Assembly (NCBI GenBank): GCA_012521455.1
Contig: JAAYMJ010000282.1
Coordinates: 1-5,985, forward strand
Reading direction: 5' to 3'
DNA length: 5,985 bases
DNA from: Clostridiaceae bacterium
GTDB lineage: Bacteria > Bacillota > Clostridia > UMGS1883 > JAAYMJ01
Part shown: piece after piece, positions 1 to 4,662 of the stretch
Layout of the letters: every line of letters begins with the position of its first letter
How positions within the stretch are numbered: position 1 is the stretch's first letter
Position numbers and translations under genes: made by a program
The notes under the pieces: model-generated
Databases searched by the model: none
What the model was told of the DNA's origin: nothing
What the model saw: the letters and a program-made list of their open reading frames with translations, nothing else

Positions 1-287
1 ACCCCGTAATACTGGACAAAGTTTTAAAAACCGCGATTGAAAAAGGGCGGGGGATTGAGCTTAATTTGTCAGGCTTAAGACAGGGTTTAGGCGAACCTTT
101 GCCCAAAATTGAAGTGTTAAAAAGGTATAAAGAACTGGGCGGGGAAATAATAACTTTAGGCTCCGACGCCCACTACCCCGGACATGTGGGGGCAAATTTG
201 GAAGATGGCTTTGAAATCTTAAAAGAAGCAGGGTTTAAATATTTTACTGTGTATGAAAATAGAAAACCGCAATTTATTAAAATATAA
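1..287 (+). CDS. hisK: Histidinol-phosphatase, PHP family (C-terminal part, 5' end cut off)
   Basis: The frame is open from the left edge (first full codon at position 3) to a TAA at 285-287, giving 94 visible residues of a longer protein. PHP-type histidinol-phosphatases are usually about 260-280 residues and hydrolyse L-histidinol phosphate to histidinol in cytoplasmic histidine synthesis. Seen here: an IELNLSGLR segment, then LPKIEVLKRYKELGG, then the metal-binding GSDAH motif (Asp and His at visible residues 55 and 57), and the typical ending GFKYFTVYENRKPQFIKI. These match the C-terminal third of the family closely. A TTG at 66 lies in frame but is not a start, because homology continues upstream of it. 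It is followed after 15 nt by the MBL hydrolase gene, so co-transcription is likely. No other his gene is visible. Other PHP phosphoesterases share the GSDAH motif, but the surrounding sequence favours HisK. Confidence 0.88.
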   Translation, partial: PVILDKVLKTAIEKGRGIELNLSGLRQGLGEPLPKIEVLKRYKELGGEIITLGSDAHYPGHVGANLEDGFEILKEAGFKYFTVYENRKPQFIKI

Positions 288-302
288 GAAAGGGATTAAA
301 GT

Positions 303-929
303 ATGCTTTTTAAAAAGATAGTGGTAGGGGCTTTAGGGACTTGCTGCTATGTTTTAGGCGACGAGGAAAACGTGATTGTAGTGGACCCCGGGGATGAGGG
401 GGAAAGGATATATGACTACATTGTCAAAAAGAATTTAAACGTAACTGAAATCGTCCTAACCCATGGCCATTTTGACCATATCGGGGCGGTGGGGTTTTTA
501 AAGGAAAAAACCAACGCCACCGTTTCAATCCATGAGGCGGATAGTGAAATGCTTTCTAACACCAATAAAAATTTAGCAGCAAATTTTACAGGGGAAAATA
601 TCACCGCGCCAAAGGCGGATAGGTTTTTGCATGACGGGGATATTGTAAAGGCGGGGAAATATGAGCTTACCGTAATACACACCCCCGGACATTCCCCAGG
701 GGGGATTTGTCTTTTTGGAAACAAAATTTTAATTTCAGGGGACACTTTGTTTAAAGGCACTATCGGAAGGTATGACTTTGGGAACTTCAGGGAACTTTTG
801 CAATCCGTAGGAAAGCTTATGAAACTTCCAAAAGACACCCGGGTTTTCCCCGGTCATGGAGAGGAAACCACCATAATGGACGAAATATTGTTTAACCCCT
901 ACTTAAGGAATGAATTGTATGGATATTAA
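303..929 (+). CDS. MBL-fold metallo-hydrolase (glyoxalase II / YcbL-like)
   Basis: This is a 208-residue cytoplasmic metallo-beta-lactamase-fold hydrolase, the usual length for short YcbL-like glyoxalase-II relatives. No signal peptide is visible. The dinuclear metal site is complete: THGHFDHIG (His54, His56, Asp58, His59), TPGHSPG (His130), SGDTLF (Asp147) and FPGHGEET (His185). The family hydrolyses thioesters such as S-lactoylglutathione or related substrates; the true substrate in anaerobes lacking glutathione is unknown. Residues 12-15 read GTCC where relatives usually have GTNC before the Tyr. The ATG start has a GAAAGGG-like ribosome site ending 8 nt upstream. The end overlaps the start of hemZ, an arrangement often seen in Firmicutes, where an MBL hydrolase gene sits directly before hemZ. 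The fold assignment is firm; the substrate is not. Confidence 0.92.
   Translation: MLFKKIVVGALGTCCYVLGDEENVIVVDPGDEGERIYDYIVKKNLNVTEIVLTHGHFDHIGAVGFLKEKTNATVSIHEADSEMLSNTNKNLAANFTGENITAPKADRFLHDGDIVKAGKYELTVIHTPGHSPGGICLFGNKILISGDTLFKGTIGRYDFGNFRELLQSVGKLMKLPKDTRVFPGHGEETTIMDEILFNPYLRNELYGY
905..909 (+). promoter_or_regulatory. Ribosome binding site that decides the hemZ start
   Basis: AAGGA lies inside the 3' end of the MBL gene. Spacing is 9 nt to the ATG at 919 and zero to the ATG at 910, so 919 is the likely initiation codon. The first residues from 919 (MDIKIYGH) also match the usual HemZ N-terminus. Confidence 0.6.
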
Positions 930-2322
930 AATATACGGGCATAATGAGGAAAACGCCGTCAGGGAAGTCATTATGTCCTTTTTTACCAATTTGGAAGGGA
1001 TAAGCGTTGAAAGCAGCCTTACACAAAATGACGGCAGGGTTTTGGTTTTTACAAAAATAAAAATCGGGGAAAACGAATGGGAAGAAAACTACACCCAAAG
1101 GGCGGAAGATGACAGGCAAATTAGAAACGCCATTAAAAAATCCGCGTTTTTGTGTGCGAAAAAGATTTCAAAAAACCCCGTGCCGTGGGGCATATTGACG
1201 GGGATAAGGCCAGTTAAGGCGGCCTTTAATTATTTTAAGGAAGGCTATAGTAAAGAAGAAGTTAAAGAAGTTTTTAAAAATGAATACTTTGTTTCTGATG
1301 AAAAAACTGATTTGGTTTTAAAGATTTATGAAAAGGAAAAGGAAATAATAAAAAACATGAACAATTCCGCGGTAAGCCTTTATATCGGTATCCCCTTCTG
1401 CCCGTCCCGCTGCGTTTACTGCTCCTTTTTGTCCTCTTCCTCCTTTACAAAAGGCATTTTTCAAGACTACTTAAACGCCTTAATCAAGGAAATCGGCCTT
1501 GTGACAAAACACATTTCGGACTTGGGGAAAAGGGTTGAAACCATTTATTTTGGCGGGGGAACGCCAACCGTTGCCACAAGCAGTGACTTTAAGCGGATTT
1601 TTGACGCCCTTTACAAAAACATAAAACCAGACGGGATTAAAGAAATCACCGTTGAGGCGGGGCGGCCTGACACCATTGATTATGAAAAGCTAAAAACCTT
1701 AAAAGAGCTAGGCACCACAAGGATTGGCATAAATCCCCAGAGCATGAACGATGAAACCTTAAAAACCATAGGAAGGCACCATACAAGGGAAGATATATTA
1801 AAAGCCTTTGAAATTGCAAGGGAAGCCCAAATCCCATGCATTAACTCCGACGTTATCGCGGGGCTGCCCAATGAAACCTTGGATGATTTCAAAAGGACTT
1901 TGGACGAGGTAATATCCCTCTCCCCTGAAAATATAAGCGTTCATACCATGTATATAAAAAGGGCCTCAAAACTAAAAGAGGAAATCACGGACATCTCAAT
2001 GGATTACCACAAGGAAGTAACAAATATGATACATTATGCTTATAATAGATTATCCGAAAGTTTCTATGAACCCTACTACATGTATAAGCAAAAACGGACG
2101 GTGGGGAATTTAGAAAACATAGGTTTTTCAAAAGAAGGCTTTGAGTGCTTATATAATATCTACATGATGGAGGAATTCCAAACCGTAATCGGGCTCGGTG
2201 CCGGTTCCACCACAAAAATACTTTACGGCGACAGGCACGAGAGGTTTTATAACGTCAAAGAGGTAAAGGAGTATATTTTAAGGTTAGATGAACAAATATC
2301 CAAAAAGCTTGTAAGCTTTTAA
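919..2322 (+). CDS. hemZ: Oxygen-independent coproporphyrinogen III dehydrogenase HemZ (radical SAM)
   Basis: HemZ-type radical SAM protein of 467 residues (family about 450-500). HemZ proteins are assigned to anaerobic heme synthesis: oxidative decarboxylation of coproporphyrinogen III to protoporphyrinogen IX using two SAM. Numbered from the start chosen here, the cluster motif CPSRCVYC supplies Cys161, Cys165 and Cys168, preceded by LYIGIPF. A GGGTPT SAM-binding segment lies near 212-217 and a NSDVIAGLP motif near 309-317. The HemZ-specific region GNLENIGFSKEG, followed by CLYNIYMMEE, lies near 396-420. An N-terminal domain of about 150 residues, starting IKIYGHN, precedes the barrel, as in HemZ and unlike HemW. 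An ATG at 910 is also in frame, but the AAGGA ribosome site (905-909) abuts it with no spacing, whereas it sits 9 nt before the ATG at 919. The gene overlaps the MBL gene by 11 nt, suggesting translational coupling. Other porphyrin genes are not visible. Confidence 0.93.
   Translation: MDIKIYGHNEENAVREVIMSFFTNLEGISVESSLTQNDGRVLVFTKIKIGENEWEENYTQRAEDDRQIRNAIKKSAFLCAKKISKNPVPWGILTGIRPVKAAFNYFKEGYSKEEVKEVFKNEYFVSDEKTDLVLKIYEKEKEIIKNMNNSAVSLYIGIPFCPSRCVYCSFLSSSSFTKGIFQDYLNALIKEIGLVTKHISDLGKRVETIYFGGGTPTVATSSDFKRIFDALYKNIKPDGIKEITVEAGRPDTIDYEKLKTLKELGTTRIGINPQSMNDETLKTIGRHHTREDILKAFEIAREAQIPCINSDVIAGLPNETLDDFKRTLDEVISLSPENISVHTMYIKRASKLKEEITDISMDYHKEVTNMIHYAYNRLSESFYEPYYMYKQKRTVGNLENIGFSKEGFECLYNIYMMEEFQTVIGLGAGSTTKILYGDRHERFYNVKEVKEYILRLDEQISKKLVSF
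2303..2320 (+). repeat. Short perfect inverted repeat across the hemZ stop codon
   Basis: AAAAGCTT, a GT spacer, then AAGCTTTT form 8-bp arms ending at the first base of the hemZ TAA. Each arm contains an AAGCTT hexamer. The stem has only two G-C pairs and is followed by AACCC rather than a T-run, so it is not a convincing terminator. It could act as a weak mRNA hairpin between hemZ and the kinase gene, or be chance in an A/T-rich codon run (Lys-Lys-Leu-Val-Ser-Phe). Confidence 0.4.
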
Positions 2323-2334
2323 CCCTCAAAAGAT

Positions 2335-2338
2335 GGAG
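2335..2338 (+). promoter_or_regulatory. Ribosome binding site that decides the kinase start
   Basis: GGAG precedes the ATG at 2348 by 9 nt but overlaps or abuts the in-frame ATGs at 2333 and 2339. No purine-rich site with proper spacing lies before 2333. Starting at 2348 also places the first residue right at the first beta strand of the TGS domain. Confidence 0.55.
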
Positions 2339-2347
2339 ATGAGTAAA

Positions 2348-3985
2348 ATGACCGTGCTTTTCAATAACCGGGAAGTGGAAATTGACAAAAACTATACCGT
2401 ATTAGAGTTTTTAAAAAAGCAAAACGCTGATTTAAAAAAAGTTTTGGCGGTTAAAGCCAACAATGAGTTTTGCGGCATTGACTACCGCGTAAATGACGGC
2501 GACAAGTTAAAAACCGTTGAATTGACTTCCGAAGAAGGGTATAAGATTTACCGCCACAGCCTGATTTTTATTTTTATAACCAGCGCCCTAAAGGTTTATC
2601 CCGGCTGCAAGCTTGACATAAAGCAGTCGGTGGGAAAATCCACCTACTGCCAGATACTAAATACCCCCGATGAGCCGGGCGTGGTTTTAGAAAATATTAA
2701 GGCGCAAATGGATGAAATAATAAATAAAAATATCATATTTGAAGTAAAGGAATTTTCAAAGGAAGAAGCGGCAAAAATCCTAAACGGCCAGGGCCAGGCG
2801 GAACTTGCCCGAAATATTTTGGAATACCCGAAAAACACAATTAAGATGTGCAAAGTCAATGAAGCGGGGTACCATCCGGTTTTTGACAGGCTGTGCATTT
2901 TTTCATCATCCGTATCGGAGTACACATTAACCGAATATGAAGAAGGGATTTTGCTATCATACCCTTCAAATTATGAAAACATAAAAAACGTCAGCCTTGC
3001 AAGCAAGCGCTTGATAGAGACCCTTTTCAGCTACCGCTCATGGGGGGATTTTTTAGGATTAGGAAACGTAAAAGACCTAAACCGGGCAATCCGCGCGGGG
3101 AAGGCAAACGAAGTCGTAAATTTGGCGGAACGGCTTCATGAGCAGCGGATTTCCGAAATTGTGCTAAACATAAAAAGGAATTTGTCGGATTTAAAAGTTA
3201 TCCTAATCTCCGGCCCGTCTTCCAGCGGCAAAACCACCTTTGGAAAAAGGCTAAACCTTGCCCTGAAAGTCATGGGCGTAATCCCCATTACCATATCTTT
3301 AGACGACTACTACCACACAAAGGAGCAAATCCCCTTAGATGATGAGGGGAACTACGACTTTGAGTCGGTGGAAGCAATAGATAACCAGCTTTTTAATAAG
3401 CATTTGACAAAACTAATAAACGGCGAGGAGGTTTATCTTCCTCACCATGATTTTCAAACAGGGGTAAAGACACATAACGCCCAAAAGGTAAGGCTTATGA
3501 GAAACCAGGTTTTAATCGTGGAAGGGATACATGCCCTAAACAATAAACTCACCTTTTCAATCCCGCAAAAGAATAAATATAAGATTTACTGCACCCCGCT
3601 TACCGCTTTGAGCTTTGACGAATACAATTCCATATCCCCTTCTGACACAAGGCTTTTGAGGCGGATTGTGAGAGATTTTGAATTCAGGAACACCGACGCA
3701 TTAGGCACGCTTAAAATGTGGCCCTCGGTAAGGCGGGGGGAAAGGTCAAACATTTTTCCCTACGAAGAAACAGCGGATGAGATTTTTAATTCATCGCTGA
3801 TTTACGAATTCTGCGCGCTAAAAAATCTTGGGGAAATGCTTTTAAAAAAGGTGGGAAAGGACGCGGAAGAATATACCCAGGCACAAAGGCTGCTTGAGCT
3901 TTTAAGCTACTTTCTCCCGATTGATTTGGACCTAATCCCGAAAACCTCCATAATCCGCGAATTCATTGGCGGAAGCACTTTGTAA
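2348..3985 (+). CDS. TGS-domain nucleoside (uridine-like) kinase
   Basis: A protein of 545 residues from the chosen start, close to the usual length of the Firmicutes nucleoside kinases that carry ThrRS-like N-terminal domains. Domain order: a TGS domain (about 1-63, beginning MTVLFNNREVEID); a region resembling the second domain of threonyl-tRNA synthetase (about 65-215, with YRHSLIFIFITSALKVYPG); a linker; then a uridine-kinase/phosphoribulokinase-like P-loop domain (about 280-480). Walker A is GPSSSGKTT (289-297), followed by SLDDYY (317-322), the Walker B-like strand LIVEGIH (389-395) and the arginine-rich lid segment LLRRIVRD (436-443). The family is expected to phosphorylate a nucleoside with NTP; the role of the TGS part is unknown. 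In-frame ATGs occur at 2333, 2339 and 2348; GGAG at 2335-2338 sits 9 nt before 2348, which is therefore preferred. It follows hemZ by 25 nt, probably in the same operon. No clear terminator follows it. Confidence 0.88.
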   Translation: MTVLFNNREVEIDKNYTVLEFLKKQNADLKKVLAVKANNEFCGIDYRVNDGDKLKTVELTSEEGYKIYRHSLIFIFITSALKVYPGCKLDIKQSVGKSTYCQILNTPDEPGVVLENIKAQMDEIINKNIIFEVKEFSKEEAAKILNGQGQAELARNILEYPKNTIKMCKVNEAGYHPVFDRLCIFSSSVSEYTLTEYEEGILLSYPSNYENIKNVSLASKRLIETLFSYRSWGDFLGLGNVKDLNRAIRAGKANEVVNLAERLHEQRISEIVLNIKRNLSDLKVILISGPSSSGKTTFGKRLNLALKVMGVIPITISLDDYYHTKEQIPLDDEGNYDFESVEAIDNQLFNKHLTKLINGEEVYLPHHDFQTGVKTHNAQKVRLMRNQVLIVEGIHALNNKLTFSIPQKNKYKIYCTPLTALSFDEYNSISPSDTRLLRRIVRDFEFRNTDALGTLKMWPSVRRGERSNIFPYEETADEIFNSSLIYEFCALKNLGEMLLKKVGKDAEEYTQAQRLLELLSYFLPIDLDLIPKTSIIREFIGGSTL

Positions 3986-4005
3986 AAACGCAAACAAAAA
4001 ATGGG

Positions 4006-4036
4006 AGTATGTTTTTTAAAAAAAGTATGCTATAAT
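4006..4036 (+). promoter_or_regulatory. Extended -10 promoter for the zinc-ribbon gene
   Basis: The 81-nt gap after the kinase gene contains a consensus TATAAT at 4031-4036, preceded by TGC at 4028-4030, the TGn of an extended -10 element. No good -35 is present at 17 nt (TATGTT at 4008-4013), which an extended -10 can tolerate. Upstream is a T6-A7 tract (4012-4024) flanked by two direct copies of AGTATG (4006-4011 and 4024-4029). Transcription would begin near 4043, just ahead of the AAGGGGTGGTG ribosome site. No intrinsic terminator separates this from the upstream operon, so read-through is possible. Confidence 0.65.
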
Positions 4037-4066
4037 AAAATATAAGTTTAAAGGGGTGGTGAAAAT

Positions 4067-4435
4067 ATGGATATTTTTGACCAATTGAAGGAAAAAATTT
4101 CCGAAGGGGCAGCCATGGCTGCGAAAAAGGGAAGCGAAGTAATCGAAAGCACTAAGATAAATATCGAATTAGTGGCAAAAGAACAGGACTTAAAAAAGCT
4201 ATATACCCAGATAGGAAAAATGGCTTATCAGGCATACAAAAACGACGGGCAGGTGGATTTTGAGCTAAACGAAATGTTTAATAAAGTTGATGACTTGATT
4301 GATGAAATTGACGCCCTAAAGGCAAAGCTAGGGAAGATAAAAAACGTGGTAAAATGCCCAAACTGTGAAAACATATCGCAAAAAGAAGATGTATACTGCT
4401 CAAAATGCGGCTATAAATTAAGGGACGAGGACTAA
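4067..4435 (+). CDS. Small coiled-coil protein with C-terminal zinc ribbon
   Basis: A 122-residue, charged, soluble protein with no signal peptide or membrane segment. Residues 1-30 are Ala/Lys/Glu-rich and probably helical. Residues about 33-92 have a heptad-like pattern (ending NKVDDLIDEIDALKAKLG) that suggests a coiled coil. The C-terminus is a zinc ribbon with two knuckles, CPNC (Cys97, Cys100) and CSKC (Cys111, Cys114), ending in GYKL, the common fold of the zinc-ribbon domain protein group. Similar short proteins are frequent in Clostridia and have no settled function; nucleic-acid binding or a scaffold role is possible but only inferred. The ATG at 4067 follows an AAGGGGTGGTG purine-rich site at 4051-4061. 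It has its own promoter and terminator, so it is probably a single-gene transcription unit with some read-through from upstream. Confidence 0.8.
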   Translation: MDIFDQLKEKISEGAAMAAKKGSEVIESTKINIELVAKEQDLKKLYTQIGKMAYQAYKNDGQVDFELNEMFNKVDDLIDEIDALKAKLGKIKNVVKCPNCENISQKEDVYCSKCGYKLRDED

Positions 4436-4465
4436 AAGTTCGGGAATTTTCCCGAACTTTTGGTT
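4434..4465 (+). terminator. Rho-independent terminator after the zinc-ribbon gene
   Basis: A perfect inverted repeat starts inside the stop codon: arms 4434-4446 and 4449-4461, with GTTCGGGA/TCCCGAAC forming the core stem and a small A/T loop. The hairpin is followed by TTTTGGTTATTTT. On the opposite strand the stem ends in TTTT as well, so weak bidirectional action is possible, though no gene converges here. Confidence 0.9.
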
Positions 4466-4517
4466 ATTTTATAACGAAAAAAGCGGGACAAGCTGTCTTT
4501 TAGAATATTAATTATAA

Positions 4518-4553
4518 TTGCCAAAAACATTACATAAAATTTGTTTGTGGCAA
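4518..4553. repeat. Imperfect inverted repeat upstream of the adaptor promoter
   Basis: Arms TTGCCAAAAACA (4518-4529) and TTTGTTTGTGGCAA (ending at 4553) pair over 12 bp with a single mismatch (4524 against 4547), separated by a 12-nt spacer. The dyad has outer TTGCCA/TGGCAA half-sites, lies about 63 bp upstream of the -10 box at 4616, and sits in non-coding DNA. Position and symmetry fit a binding site for a dimeric regulator of the efflux gene, but no regulator gene is visible and the assignment is inferred. Confidence 0.45.
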
Positions 4554-4592
4554 AAAATACATAAAAATTAACGATTTGTTCACATTTCGGAA

Positions 4593-4621
4593 ACTAATTT
4601 AACATAAGAATAGTTTATAAT
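4593..4621 (+). promoter_or_regulatory. Putative promoter of the efflux adaptor gene
   Basis: A consensus TATAAT lies at 4616-4621, about 42 nt before the start codon, in an A/T-rich stretch. No TTGACA-like -35 is found at standard spacing (around 4593-4598 the sequence is ACTAAT), so an activator or another upstream element may be needed. The predicted leader is short, about 35 nt, and contains AAGGAGG. A second TATAAT at 4513-4518 overlaps the left arm of the inverted repeat and also lacks a -35. Confidence 0.5.
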
Positions 4622-4648
4622 GTGGTTTAGGCATCAAATAAAGCGTTT

Positions 4649-4655
4649 AAGGAGG
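4649..4655 (+). promoter_or_regulatory. Consensus ribosome binding site serving overlapping ATG and GTG starts
   Basis: AAGGAGG is a near-perfect Shine-Dalgarno sequence. It is 5 nt before an ATG at 4661 and 7 nt before a GTG at 4663. The ATG frame stops after four codons (Met-Trp-Lys-Lys-stop, 4661-4675); the GTG frame is the long adaptor frame. Confidence 0.8.
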
Positions 4656-4662
4656 AAACTAT

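Noticed and set aside
416..838. Long minus-strand open frame opposite the MBL hydrolase gene
   Set aside because: It lies wholly antisense to a gene with complete catalytic motifs, and its translation has low-complexity Ser/Pro/Phe-rich composition typical of a shadow frame.
2303..2320. Intrinsic terminator at the end of hemZ
   Set aside because: The inverted repeat is real but A/T-rich, has no following T-run, and the next gene starts 25 nt after the stop in an apparent operon.
3986..4030. Possible terminator after the nucleoside kinase gene
   Set aside because: The gap has A and T runs but no GC-containing stem. AGTATG copies are direct, not inverted, so no hairpin forms.
4487..4500. GACA-AGC-TGTC hairpin followed by TTTT as a second terminator
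   Set aside because: The stem is only four pairs and the T-run is short. The strong terminator just upstream already explains transcript ending.
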